31,015 nucleotides of DNA from positions 1-31,015 of the forward strand of contig CAJXTZ010000024.1 of assembly GCA_913061345.1 (NCBI GenBank), given 5' to 3'. Position 1 is the stretch's first letter, and each line of letters opens with the position of its first letter. Position numbers and translations under genes: made by a program. This DNA is from an uncultured Erythrobacter sp. Lineage in GTDB: Bacteria > Pseudomonadota > Alphaproteobacteria > Sphingomonadales > Sphingomonadaceae. This document shows, in pieces, positions 9,121 to 20,243 of the stretch. The notes beneath the pieces are model-generated. The model had not been told where the DNA came from. It ran no database searches and saw only the letters and a list, made by a program, of their open reading frames with translations.

Positions 9121-9819
9121 ATGGCTGCATGCGATACCTGTGTTGTTCGGAACCGCGCCATCTGTGCCGGACTTGGTACTGAAGAATTGGCCGTGCTCAA
9201 CAGCATGGGGCGACGCCGGATACTGGAGGCGGGTGAACCGCTGATCTGGGAAGGTGACGAATCCGTTCTGGTCGCCAACGTGATCGAAGGCGTGCTGAAG
9301 CTGTCATCATCCACTGAGGATGGGCGAGAGCAGATAGTGGGGGTGGTCTATCCGTCTGATTTCATCGGGCGGCCTTTCGCGGGTGCAGCGGACCATTCGG
9401 TAACGGCACTCACCCAGGCGAAGGTGTGCGTGTTCGCGCGGGGCGACTTCGATCGCTTTGCCAGCGAGCATCCCGGGCTGGAGCACAAGCTGCTGGAGCG
9501 TACGCTGGGCGAGCTGGGCAGGACGCGCAAATGGATGGTGCTGCTGGCACGCAAGACCGCAACGGAAAAAGTCGCCGCCTTCCTGCTCGAAATGTCGGAC
9601 AGGCTCGTGGAAAGTGGATGCCAACAGCCCTGCGATACCCCCCTTCAGTGTTTCGACCTTCCATTCTCACGGCAGCAGGTGGCGGATGTTCTTGGCCTGA
9701 CCATAGAAACCGTCAGTCGCCAGATGACCTTCTTCAAGCGCAGTGGTGTGATCGATCTGCCAACCCGCCGCACGGTTGAAATTGTCGATCGAAAGGCGCT
9801 GGAAGCCCTGACCGGCTAG
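9121..9819 (+). CDS. Crp/Fnr-family transcriptional regulator, FnrL-type
   Basis: This 232-residue cytoplasmic regulator has an N-terminal cyclic-nucleotide-binding-like beta barrel and a C-terminal winged helix. It carries the cysteines expected to bind an oxygen-sensitive [4Fe-4S] cluster: Cys4, Cys7 and Cys15 (C-x2-C-x7-C, the alphaproteobacterial FnrL spacing) and Cys103. The recognition helix has E-T-V-S-R (Glu195, Ser198, Arg199), the E-x-x-S-R pattern that in FNR reads TTGAT-type half-sites. It is therefore probably an anaerobic or microaerobic switch. A FixK or CRP role is less likely because those lack the cysteine set. It stands alone between malQ and the symporter genes; its targets cannot be identified from this window. 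Confidence 0.88.
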   Translation: MAACDTCVVRNRAICAGLGTEELAVLNSMGRRRILEAGEPLIWEGDESVLVANVIEGVLKLSSSTEDGREQIVGVVYPSDFIGRPFAGAADHSVTALTQAKVCVFARGDFDRFASEHPGLEHKLLERTLGELGRTRKWMVLLARKTATEKVAAFLLEMSDRLVESGCQQPCDTPLQCFDLPFSRQQVADVLGLTIETVSRQMTFFKRSGVIDLPTRRTVEIVDRKALEALTG

Positions 9820-9887
9820 ACATTCGGCGTAGCCCTGAGGGGCGCGGGCAAGGGGAAGGGCGATAACCGCTAGCCGAACGACAATTC

Positions 9888-9920
9888 GACTGCTGACAGT
9901 CCTCGCCTGCATGCTATAGG
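9888..9920 (+). promoter_or_regulatory. Promoter with overlapping inverted repeat upstream of the symporter pair
   Basis: CTGACA (9893-9898) and TATAGG (9915-9920) are spaced by 16 bases, and TGC directly before TATAGG gives an extended -10. A perfect dyad, GACTG-CTGA-CAGTC (9888-9901), covers the -35 box, so a repressor or activator could act here. The first gene starts 42 bases after the -10. The promoter is a consensus match and the operator is inferred. Confidence 0.5.
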
Positions 9921-9961
9921 CGTGGCAAATTGCCGGAAATCGGCACGCGGGGGAGTATGAG

Positions 9962-10267
9962 ATGGATAGGCCGGAAAAACGAGGCTCTGAGCCGTTTTCG
10001 GAAGAACAGAGCCCGATGCGAAAAGCCTATTGGCGAGCCAACATCCGACTGCTTGTCGTTTTGATGAGTATCTGGTTCGCGGCTTCTTTCGGAGCCGGTA
10101 TTCTGTTTCGCGACTTCCTCGATCAGTTCAGCATTGGCGGATATCCGCTGGGGTTCTGGTTTGCGCAGCAAGGCGCGATCTACGTGTTTCTCGTACTGAT
10201 CCTTGTCTACGTGGTCGCCATGCACCGTATCGAGCGCAAGTTCGATGTCGATGATGACGATGGCTGA
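9962..10267 (+). CDS. DUF4212 sodium:solute symporter small subunit
   Basis: This 101-residue membrane protein matches the DUF4212 family, the small partner of VC_2705-type sodium:solute symporters. It has a charged cytoplasmic N-terminus, a KAYWRANIRLLVVLMSIWF segment leading into a first helix (about residues 27-49), the family stretch GGYPLGFWFAQQGAIYVFLV, a second helix (about 62-86) and an acidic tail. The length is typical. It ends 10 bases before the large subunit, so the two are co-transcribed. Its biochemical role is not established; by family context it is thought to assemble with or stabilise the transporter. Confidence 0.9.
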   Translation: MDRPEKRGSEPFSEEQSPMRKAYWRANIRLLVVLMSIWFAASFGAGILFRDFLDQFSIGGYPLGFWFAQQGAIYVFLVLILVYVVAMHRIERKFDVDDDDG

Positions 10268-10277
10268 GGCGGGCAGC

Positions 10278-12053
10278 ATGGACACGCAGACACTGATCTA
10301 CATTTTCGTCGGCCTCAGCTTCGCGCTATACATCACCATCGCTATCTGGAGCCGCGCGGGCTCCACCAGCGAATTCTACGTCGCAGGCGGCGGGGTAAAC
10401 CCGGTAGTGAACGGAATGGCGACGGCTGCCGACTGGATGAGTGCGGCCAGCTTCATCTCTATGGCCGGTCTGATCGCTTTCCTTGGTTACGATGGCAGTG
10501 TCTACCTGATGGGGTGGACCGGCGGCTATGTGCTGCTGGCGCTGTTGCTGGCCCCGTACCTGCGCAAGTTCGGCGAGTTCACCGTGCCCGACTTCATAGG
10601 CACGCGGTATTACTCGAAGACCGCGCGCGTGGTAGCGGTTATCTGCCTGATCTTCATCAGCTTCACTTATATCGCCGGGCAGATGCGCGGCGTGGGCATC
10701 GTGTTCAGCCGCTTTCTCGATGTGCCAATTTTGTGGGGTGTGGTGATCGGGATGGGCATCGTTTTCATCTATGCCGTACTCGGCGGTATGAAGGGCATCA
10801 CCTACACGCAAGTCGCACAATTTTGTGTGCTGATCTTTGCCTATATGGTGCCCGCGTTCTTCATCAGCTTCCTGATTACCGGCAACCCGTTGCCTGCGCT
10901 GGGTCTGGGAAGCGAGGTGAACGATGGCAGCGGCCTGTATGTGCTGCAAAAGCTGGACCTGGTGCTGACCGACCTTGGCTTTGCCGCCTATACCGAAGGC
11001 TCCAAATCCACGATCGACATCTTCTGCATTACCATGGCGCTGATGGTGGGGACGGCGGGCCTGCCCCACGTAATCGTGCGCTTCTTCACCGTTCCCAAGG
11101 CATCGGATGCGCGCAAATCTGCGGGCTGGGCGCTGCTGTTTATCGCCCTGCTCTATGTGACGGCAGGGCCGGTGGGCGCCTTTGCCCGCCTGAATTTCAT
11201 CGATACGGTGAACGAACAAAGCTATTCCGAAGCTCCCGAATGGTTCACCAACTGGGAAGCGAACGACCTGATCGCCTGGCGCGACAAGAATGACGACGGG
11301 CGGATGCAATACCGGCCCGGCGATCCTTTCGAGGGCGCGCCGGTGTTCAACGAGAGCGGGCAGGGCGCTTCGGGCGAACGGCTGCTGGAGAACGCTGAAA
11401 CCGATAATGCGAACGAAGTCTATGTCGATCGCGACATCATGGTGCTGGCCAACCCGGAAATCGCGCGGCTTCCCGGATGGGTCATCGCGCTGGTGGCAGC
11501 GGGCGGTCTTGCAGCCGCGCTATCGACAGCCGCAGGGTTGCTGCTGGTGATATCTTCAAGCATCAGCCATGACCTGCTGAAGAAGACATTTCGGCCCGAA
11601 ATATCGGAAAAGGGAGAATTGCTGGCCGCGCGCGTTGCTGCGACGGCGGCCATCGTGGTGGCGGGCTATCTGGGCGTCTATCCACCGGGCTGGGTGGCGC
11701 AAGTGGTGGCCTTTGCTTTCGGTCTCGCCGCCGCCAGCCTGTTCCCGGCGATCTTCATGGGCATATTTTCCATGCGCATGAACAGGGAAGGCGCGATTGC
11801 CGGAATGGTGAGCGGCCTTGCCTTCACCTTCCTCTATATCGCCTGGTTCAAGCTGCTGGAGCCTGCCGCGAATGTGGAAGCGAACTGGCTGCTCGGCATC
11901 TCGCCAGAAGGGATCGGCGTGGTCGGCATGGTCATCAACTTCGCGGTGGCGACCACTGTGGCGGCGCTTACCAAGGCGCCGCCGGCCAGTATCCGTAAAC
12001 TGGTGGACGATATTCGTGTGCCACGCGGGGCGCAAAAGCCCCACATGCACTAG
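10278..12053 (+). CDS. Sodium:solute symporter, VC_2705 subfamily (probable acetate/organic-acid uptake)
   Basis: This inner-membrane SSS-family transporter of 591 residues has about 13 hydrophobic segments and family motifs such as EFYVAGGGVNPVVNGMATAADWMSAASF, given here as positions about 28-55. It is related to the acetate permease ActP. The convergent acetyl-CoA synthetase gene supports acetate or a similar carboxylate as substrate, but this is inference. Compared with ActP there is an extra hydrophilic loop of about 75 residues containing DKNDDGRMQYR (from residue 336), which resembles an EF-hand calcium loop. I chose ATG 10278 because a GAGG site lies about 8 bases upstream; ATG 10260, overlapping the previous gene, is possible. 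Confidence 0.9.
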   Translation: MDTQTLIYIFVGLSFALYITIAIWSRAGSTSEFYVAGGGVNPVVNGMATAADWMSAASFISMAGLIAFLGYDGSVYLMGWTGGYVLLALLLAPYLRKFGEFTVPDFIGTRYYSKTARVVAVICLIFISFTYIAGQMRGVGIVFSRFLDVPILWGVVIGMGIVFIYAVLGGMKGITYTQVAQFCVLIFAYMVPAFFISFLITGNPLPALGLGSEVNDGSGLYVLQKLDLVLTDLGFAAYTEGSKSTIDIFCITMALMVGTAGLPHVIVRFFTVPKASDARKSAGWALLFIALLYVTAGPVGAFARLNFIDTVNEQSYSEAPEWFTNWEANDLIAWRDKNDDGRMQYRPGDPFEGAPVFNESGQGASGERLLENAETDNANEVYVDRDIMVLANPEIARLPGWVIALVAAGGLAAALSTAAGLLLVISSSISHDLLKKTFRPEISEKGELLAARVAATAAIVVAGYLGVYPPGWVAQVVAFAFGLAAASLFPAIFMGIFSMRMNREGAIAGMVSGLAFTFLYIAWFKLLEPAANVEANWLLGISPEGIGVVGMVINFAVATTVAALTKAPPASIRKLVDDIRVPRGAQKPHMH

Positions 12054-12070
12054 GACATATAATGGGCCGC

Positions 12071-13999
<1,929 letters not shown>

Positions 14000-14073
14000 G
14001 AATTACCTCTCCTTGTCCTGCCTATCTAATCTACATAGCTAAGGGGGCAAGCCAGCTCGGGAAAATTGGCAAT

Positions 14074-14706
14074 TCAGCCTGCGTCGGGCTGGCTGTCAGG
14101 ATGGGCGCGCTGGAAAGCGGGCAGCGCCAGGCAAGCCTGCTCGATCTGCACCATGCGGGGTGAGGCTGAAAGGTCGTACTTGAACCGGCGCGCGTTATAG
14201 AGCTGCGGGATCAGGACGGTTTCGAAAAGGCCCGGTCGGTCGAACAGGAAGTCGCCCGTCTGCAGTTGCTCGAGCCGCTGCTCCACCGGAACCAGCGTCT
14301 TGGCAAGCCAGTGGCGGTACCAGGTGTCTATTTCATCCTGCGAATGGCCTAGTTCGTTCTTGAGGTATTTCAGCACAGGCAGGTTCAACGGCGCATGCAG
14401 TTCGGTGGCGATGGCATAGGCGAGTTCGCGTACGGTAAAGCGTTCCTCAACGCTTACCGGCAGCAAGGGAGCTTCGGTGAAGCGCTCGTCCAGCCACTCG
14501 ATAATGGCCATGCTTTGTGCGCGATCGCGGCGATCATATTCCAGCATGGGCACTGTCGCGAAGGGATTGCGCGAGGCGAAAGCCTCTCCCTTCTGCGCGC
14601 TTTCCAGAAGGTTCACCGGATCCTGTTCATAGGCCAGCCCCTTCAGTTCCAGGGCGCAGCGAAGACGATAGCTGGTAGAGCTACGCCAGTATCCATAAAG
14701 CTTCAT
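14074..14706 (-). CDS. maiA: Maleylacetoacetate isomerase (zeta-class GST)
   Basis: This 210-residue glutathione S-transferase-fold enzyme isomerises maleylacetoacetate to fumarylacetoacetate using glutathione. The N-terminal domain carries YWRSSTSYRLRCALELKG, the zeta-class serine motif (usually SSCSxRVRIAL, here SSTSYRLRCAL, so the usual Cys is Thr). The C-terminal helical domain follows, with PQLYNARRFKYDL. The frame is open 33 codons further upstream, but ATG 14706 is the start because AGGAGG lies just before it and the family begins MKLYGYWRSS. It is divergent from hmgA, which supports this function over maleylpyruvate isomerase. Confidence 0.92.
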   Translation of the reverse strand: MKLYGYWRSSTSYRLRCALELKGLAYEQDPVNLLESAQKGEAFASRNPFATVPMLEYDRRDRAQSMAIIEWLDERFTEAPLLPVSVEERFTVRELAYAIATELHAPLNLPVLKYLKNELGHSQDEIDTWYRHWLAKTLVPVEQRLEQLQTGDFLFDRPGLFETVLIPQLYNARRFKYDLSASPRMVQIEQACLALPAFQRAHPDSQPDAG

Positions 14707-14777
14707 CGGCACCTCCTGCGGTTTGACACGTTGTACCCCTACGACCATTGCCAATAACGGCCAAGAGGGGCATGAGG

Positions 14778-14796
14778 CCTGAAAAGAAGTTTCAGG
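14778..14796. promoter_or_regulatory. Perfect inverted repeat over the hmgA ribosome-binding site
   Basis: CCTGAAA-AGAAG-TTTCAGG is a perfect 7-bp dyad with a 5-base centre, in the 103-base divergent region between maiA and hmgA. Its right arm includes the first bases of the hmgA Shine-Dalgarno (AGGTGAG, 14794-14800). It is most simply an operator for a homogentisate-pathway regulator. As RNA it could also fold and mask the ribosome-binding site. No regulator gene is adjacent. Confidence 0.55.
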
Positions 14797-14809
14797 TGAG
14801 ACCAAACGG

Positions 14810-16084
14810 ATGCATTACCAGACCGGATTTCTCAACCATTTCGCGACGCAGGCTGTGGAAGGCGCGCTGCCGAAGGGGCGAAACAGTCCGCAGCGTCCGG
14901 CATTCGGTCTTTATGCAGAACAATTCAGCACCACGGCCTTCACCGTACCGCGCGTAGAGAACCGTCGCAGCTGGCTCTACCGCATGCGGCCCACCACCGC
15001 CCATGGTGCTTTTCAACCTTACGAAGGCGCTGCGCGTCTTGCCGCGCCTGACGGCAGTCACACCACGCCCAATCGCTTGCGCTGGGATCCGCTGTCCATG
15101 CCCGAAGGCGCGGTGGATTTCGTGGATGGCCTGATCACCTACGGCGGTAATGGCGATCCCTCCACCAGCGGTATCGGCATCCATCTCTACGCCGCCACAG
15201 CCAGCATGGATACGCGCGCCTTCCAGAATAGCGATGGCGAGATGCTGATCGTGCCGCAGCAGGGTGCCTTGCATATCGTTACCGAACTTGGTCGCATGGA
15301 CGTGTCGCCCGGTTCCATCGCGCTGATCCCTGCCGGCATGCGCTTTCGCGTCGAGCTGGAGGGGCCATCGCGCGGCTATGTTTGCGAGAATTTTGGCGCG
15401 CCCTTTCGCCTTCCCGACCTTGGCCCGATCGGCGCCAACGGCCTTGCCAATCCGCGCGATTTTGAGGTGCCCGTCGCGTGGTTCGAGGACCGTGACGAAA
15501 ACTTCGAGATCGTCCAGAAATTCAATGGCAAGCTATGGACCACCACGATCGACCACTCGCCATTCGATGTGGTGGCGTGGCACGGTAATTCCGCGCCCTG
15601 CCGTTATGATCTGGCGCGCTTCAACACCATCGGCACGGTCAGCTTCGATCACCCCGACCCTTCCATTTTCACCGTCCTCACCAGCCCGTCGGACATGCCG
15701 GGCACTGCCAATTGCGATTTCGTGATCTTTCCGCCGCGTTGGATGGTGGCTGAGGATACTTTTCGCCCGCCGTGGTTTCATCGCAATGTGATGAGCGAAT
15801 TCATGGGCCTGATCCACGGTGTATACGATGCAAAGGAAGGTAATGGCTTTGCGCCGGGCGGCGCATCGCTGCACAATCAGTTCAACGGCCACGGTCCTGA
15901 TGCAAAAGCCACGCGCAAGGCGATGGAGGCCGAGCTGAAACCGACAAAGATCGAGGATACGCTGGCTTTCATGTTCGAAAGCCGGGCGATTATCCAGACA
16001 ACGCAGTTCGCCATGAGCGGCGGCCTGCTCCAATCCGACTACGATGCCTGCTGGCAAGGCTTCGAGAAAGCGAAACTACCATGA
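14810..16084 (+). CDS. hmgA: Homogentisate 1,2-dioxygenase
   Basis: This 424-residue non-heme Fe(II) dioxygenase opens the homogentisate ring to maleylacetoacetate in tyrosine and phenylalanine breakdown. The iron and active-site residues known from the human enzyme can be placed: His281 ([11 protein letters not shown]), His324 and Glu330 ([11 protein letters not shown]), His355 (SLHN) and His361 (HGPD). The N-terminus [13 protein letters not shown] is typical. ATG 14810 is preceded by AGGTGAG with 9 bases spacing. The stop codon overlaps the fahA start as ATGA. Together with maiA and fahA it gives the full route from homogentisate to fumarate and acetoacetate. Confidence 0.97.
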   Translation: MHYQTGFLNHFATQAVEGALPKGRNSPQRPAFGLYAEQFSTTAFTVPRVENRRSWLYRMRPTTAHGAFQPYEGAARLAAPDGSHTTPNRLRWDPLSMPEGAVDFVDGLITYGGNGDPSTSGIGIHLYAATASMDTRAFQNSDGEMLIVPQQGALHIVTELGRMDVSPGSIALIPAGMRFRVELEGPSRGYVCENFGAPFRLPDLGPIGANGLANPRDFEVPVAWFEDRDENFEIVQKFNGKLWTTTIDHSPFDVVAWHGNSAPCRYDLARFNTIGTVSFDHPDPSIFTVLTSPSDMPGTANCDFVIFPPRWMVAEDTFRPPWFHRNVMSEFMGLIHGVYDAKEGNGFAPGGASLHNQFNGHGPDAKATRKAMEAELKPTKIEDTLAFMFESRAIIQTTQFAMSGGLLQSDYDACWQGFEKAKLP

Positions 16085-17382
16085 CCATCGAAACCGATTT
16101 CACCCATGACGCAGACGCCACCAGTTGGGTGGAAAGCGCGAATGGCCATCCGCATTTCCCGGTGCAGAACCTGCCGCTATGCGTCTTCTCCCCACCCAAG
16201 GGCGGCGAACCGCGCGGGGGCGTTGCCATAGGTGACATGATACTGGACCTTGCGGATATTGCCGATACGCTGGAACTGGATGCTGCCACCGCTGCCCAGT
16301 TGGCGAGCGGCCCCAAGTTGAACGATCTGCTGCAACGCGGGCCGGAAACCATGCGTGCCCTGCGCCATGCTCTTTTCACCATGTTGACCGACGACAACCA
16401 CAGCAAGGCGCTGGAATCCGCGTTGTACAAGGCCGAGGATTGCGATCTCTACGTGCCTGCAACCGTCGGGGACTATACCGATTTCTACACCGGCATTCAT
16501 CACGCCGAGAATATCGGGAGCCTCTTTCGCCCGGACAATCCGTTGCTGCCCAACTACAAATATGTGCCTATCGGCTATCATGGCCGCTCCTCCTCCATTC
16601 GCCTTTCGGGTAAGGATGTGAAGCGTCCAAGCGGTCAGAAAAAGCCTGCGGAGGAAGGCGGGAAGCCGCCATTCGGACCAAGCGCGCGGCTGGATTACGA
16701 GATGGAAATGGGCATCTGGATCGGCAAGGGCAATGGACTGGGTCAACCCATCCCGATCGACAAGGCCGAAGAGCATATCGCCGGAATCTCGATACTCAAC
16801 GACTGGTCGGCTCGCGATATACAAGCGTGGGAATATCAGCCGCTCGGCCCTTTCCTTGCGAAGAACTTCCACTCCACCATTTCGCCATGGATCGTGACGA
16901 TGGATGCGCTTGCGCCTTTCCGCACGCAGCAGCCGCCACGCCCTGAGGGCGATCCGGCTCCGCTGGAATATCTGTCGGACGAGGAGGACCAGAAGACCGG
17001 AGCCTTCGGCGTAACCATGGATGTGTTCATCAGCACTGCGAAAATGCGCGAGGATGGCGACGAACCGCACCAGCTCAGCACCGGACCGATGACCGCGATG
17101 TACTGGACCGCGGCGCAACTCGTCACGCACCACTCGGTTGGTGGCTGCAACATGATGCCTGGTGACCTGTTGGGAACTGGCACGCTGACCAGCGGTGAAG
17201 AGGACGGCGAGGGCAGCCTGATCGAACTGACACAGGGCGGCAAGAAGCCCATTATCCTGGCAAACGGCGAGACACGCACCTTCCTGGAAGACGGTGATGA
17301 GGTCATCATGACGGCCTATGCCGAAAAGGACGGTTTCGCGCGGATCGGGCTTGGCGAGTGCCGAGCCGTGATAACCGGCTGA
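16081..17382 (+). CDS. fahA: Fumarylacetoacetase
   Basis: This 433-residue enzyme hydrolyses fumarylacetoacetate to fumarate and acetoacetate, the last step of the pathway. Residues known from mouse FAH are present: Asp134 and His141 ([20 protein letters not shown]), Glu207 and Glu209 ([12 protein letters not shown]), Asp241 ([18 protein letters not shown]) and Lys261 (FLAKNF). The metal and catalytic set is therefore complete. The start overlaps the hmgA stop by four bases (ATGA), implying translational coupling. Acetoacetate made here would need CoA activation elsewhere. Confidence 0.96.
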   Translation: MTIETDFTHDADATSWVESANGHPHFPVQNLPLCVFSPPKGGEPRGGVAIGDMILDLADIADTLELDAATAAQLASGPKLNDLLQRGPETMRALRHALFTMLTDDNHSKALESALYKAEDCDLYVPATVGDYTDFYTGIHHAENIGSLFRPDNPLLPNYKYVPIGYHGRSSSIRLSGKDVKRPSGQKKPAEEGGKPPFGPSARLDYEMEMGIWIGKGNGLGQPIPIDKAEEHIAGISILNDWSARDIQAWEYQPLGPFLAKNFHSTISPWIVTMDALAPFRTQQPPRPEGDPAPLEYLSDEEDQKTGAFGVTMDVFISTAKMREDGDEPHQLSTGPMTAMYWTAAQLVTHHSVGGCNMMPGDLLGTGTLTSGEEDGEGSLIELTQGGKKPIILANGETRTFLEDGDEVIMTAYAEKDGFARIGLGECRAVITG

Positions 17383-17399
17383 GTAAATTTATCGGGGGC

Positions 17400-17428
17400 G
17401 GGGAGCGCTGTGGTTGCACCGCCTCCCC
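17400..17428 (+). terminator. GC-rich hairpin after fahA, possible terminator
   Basis: GGGGAG (17400-17405) can pair with CTCCCC (17423-17428), with a short internal GTG/CAC stem. It starts 18 bases after the fahA stop. There is no T run after it, so intrinsic termination is uncertain. Confidence 0.3.
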
Positions 17429-17442
17429 ACTGTCACCCGCAT

Positions 17443-17471
17443 CGGTACTAAAGCCTGGCTTTGTCGTACCG
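17443..17471. promoter_or_regulatory. Two-tier inverted repeat upstream of the pirin gene
   Basis: The outer arms CGGTAC (17443-17448) and GTACCG (17466-17471) are perfect complements. Inside them AAAGC and GCTTT pair around CTG. The structure lies about 63 bases before the pirin ATG. It could be an operator for a regulator encoded elsewhere or an RNA hairpin in the leader. Function is not established. Confidence 0.4.
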
Positions 17472-17533
17472 AAGAAGCGGGAATATTGCGCCGGTCGTGG
17501 GGCGTCCCATCTCCTGTCCAAAGGAGATAACTC

Positions 17534-18229
17534 ATGATCGAAGTCCGCAAGTTCGATACACTGGGCAAGGCCGATCACGGCTGGCTCAAGGCCAATTTCC
17601 ACTTCTCTTTCGCAGATTATTTCGATCAGCGCCGCATGCACTGGGGCGCACTGCGCGTCTGGAACGATGATATCATCGCACCCCGTTCGGGCTTTCCGCC
17701 GCATGGGCACGAGAACATGGAAATCATCACCTATGTCAGCAAAGGTGCCATCACGCACAAGGATAGCCTTGACAACGAAGGCCGTACGGAGGCGGGCGAT
17801 GTGCAGGTGATGTCGGCAGGAACCGGTATCCAGCACGCTGAATACAACGTCGATGACGAAGAGACCCATTCCTTCCAGTTGTGGATCCTGCCCGACCGGC
17901 AGGGCCACGAGCCGAGCTGGGGTAGCAAGAGATTTCCGAAAGATGCCCGGTCCGGCCGGTTCGATGTGCTGGCCAGCGGGCGTGAGAACGATACCGATGC
18001 CCTGCGCATTCAGGCCGACGCTCGCGTGCTGGGCGCTACCATCGCGGCAGGCGAAACCGTCATCTACGACCTTGGCGGCCGCAAAGGGTATCTGGTGCCT
18101 GCCACCGGCAAGCTGGAGATAGAGGGCGAAATTGCCGAGGCTCGTGACGGCATCGCCATTGCCGATCTCGATATCTTGCGGATCACGGCTCTCGAAGACA
18201 GCGAAGTGGTGCTGGTCGACACCGCCTGA
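17534..18229 (+). CDS. Pirin family protein (bicupin, possible quercetinase)
   Basis: This 231-residue protein has the two-cupin pirin fold, like E. coli YhaK/YhhW. The N-terminal cupin holds all four metal ligands of the family: His57 and His59 (GFPPHGHENMEI), His101 and Glu103 (GIQHAEYN). Such proteins bind iron, and some show quercetin 2,3-dioxygenase activity in vitro, but the cellular substrate is usually unknown. An AAAGGAG site precedes the ATG by about 8 bases. It stands alone, 151 bases after fahA, and ends 20 bases from the efflux permease gene running toward it. Confidence 0.93.
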   Translation: MIEVRKFDTLGKADHGWLKANFHFSFADYFDQRRMHWGALRVWNDDIIAPRSGFPPHGHENMEIITYVSKGAITHKDSLDNEGRTEAGDVQVMSAGTGIQHAEYNVDDEETHSFQLWILPDRQGHEPSWGSKRFPKDARSGRFDVLASGRENDTDALRIQADARVLGATIAAGETVIYDLGGRKGYLVPATGKLEIEGEIAEARDGIAIADLDILRITALEDSEVVLVDTA

Positions 18230-18249
18230 TCAGGTGCCGCAAGCTGGGC

Positions 18250-19457
18250 CTATTCGTGCCGCAGGGCGTCGATCGGGTCCAGCTTGCTGGCGCGGTGGGC
18301 GGGGTAGTATCCGAAGACGATGCCCATGATGGCCGAAAACACGAAGCTGAGCGCGTTCACCACGGGATCGAAGATGAACGGCAAGTCAGCCGCGCCTGCC
18401 AGCATGATCGACAGACCCAACGCCAAAACAATGCCGATCAATCCGCCGAAACAGCACAGCACCACCGCTTCCGTGAGGAACTGAAGTCGCACTTCTCGCG
18501 CCAGTGCACCGATGGCGAGTCGGATACCGATCTCGCGCGTGCGCTCTGTAACCGATACCAGCATGATGTTCATGATGCCGATGCCGCCCACCAGCAGGCT
18601 GATCGCAGCGATCATGGTAACGACGGCAGTCATGGTGCCTGTGATGTTGTTCACGGTATCGCTGATCTCGGCGGTATCGACGATGTTGAAATTGTTTTCC
18701 TCGCCTTCCTGGATCACGCGGCGCTCGCGCAGCAGGTCTATCAACTGCTGCTGGATGGTGGCGGTGGAATAGGTGGGATCGTATTTCACCACGAAGAACT
18801 GCACGTCGTCGGCATTACCGATAAAGCGGCGCTGCACGGTTTTCAGGGGCATGAAGACGACATCGTTCGCATCGCCACCGCCCACGGAATTGCTGCGCTC
18901 CTCGATCACGCCGATCACCTGGCAGGAGACATTGCCCAGCCGCATCTCTTCGCCGATCACCTGATCTTCGACGAAAATCTCTTCCACCACCTTGGGGCCG
19001 ATGATGCACACGCTCTCGCCCCGCGCCTCGTCCTGTTCGTTGAAGCCGCGCCCTTCGGTGATCTCTATCGATTGGGCGCGGAAGAACTCCATGTCCGCAC
19101 CTTCCACGCTGGTGGCCCAGTCCTGCCCGTTGTGAAACGCGGTGGTGTTGGTGCTGACCGATCCGGCGGCGTTCTCTATCCCGGCAATCTGGTTCTCCAC
19201 GGCGCGGATATCCGCATCGTCGAACGGCGGAGGGGCGGTGTTGGGATCGACGCGGGTGGGGAACACGATGAAGACGTCGGAACCCAGGCCCGAAACCTCT
19301 TCCTGCACGTTGGCCGTCAACCCGCGGCCCAGCGTCACCATGGTGATGACCGCGGCGACGCCGATGATGATGCCTAGCGTCGTCAGGAAACTGCGCAGCA
19401 GATGGCGGCGGATTTCGCGCAAGGCCAGCAGGAATGTGGCGAAGGTCATCCGCAACA

Positions 19458-19458
<1 letters not shown>
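18250..19458 (-). CDS. MacB/FtsX-type ABC transporter permease
   Basis: This 402-residue inner-membrane permease has the MacB layout: one N-terminal helix (FLTTLGIIIGVAAVITMVTLG, about residues 25-45), a large periplasmic domain of roughly 230 residues, then three helices (including MIAAISLLVGGIGIMNIML and AIMGIVFGYYPA) and the ending RASKLDPIDALRHE. In E. coli MacB the ATPase is fused to this part; here it is a separate gene, as in YknYZ-type systems. The ATG overlaps the ATPase stop codon by one base (TAATG). It is last in the efflux operon and drives mechanotransmission of substrate from the periplasm through the adaptor and outer-membrane channel. Confidence 0.93.
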
Positions 19459-20239
<781 letters not shown>

Positions 20240-20243
<4 letters not shown>

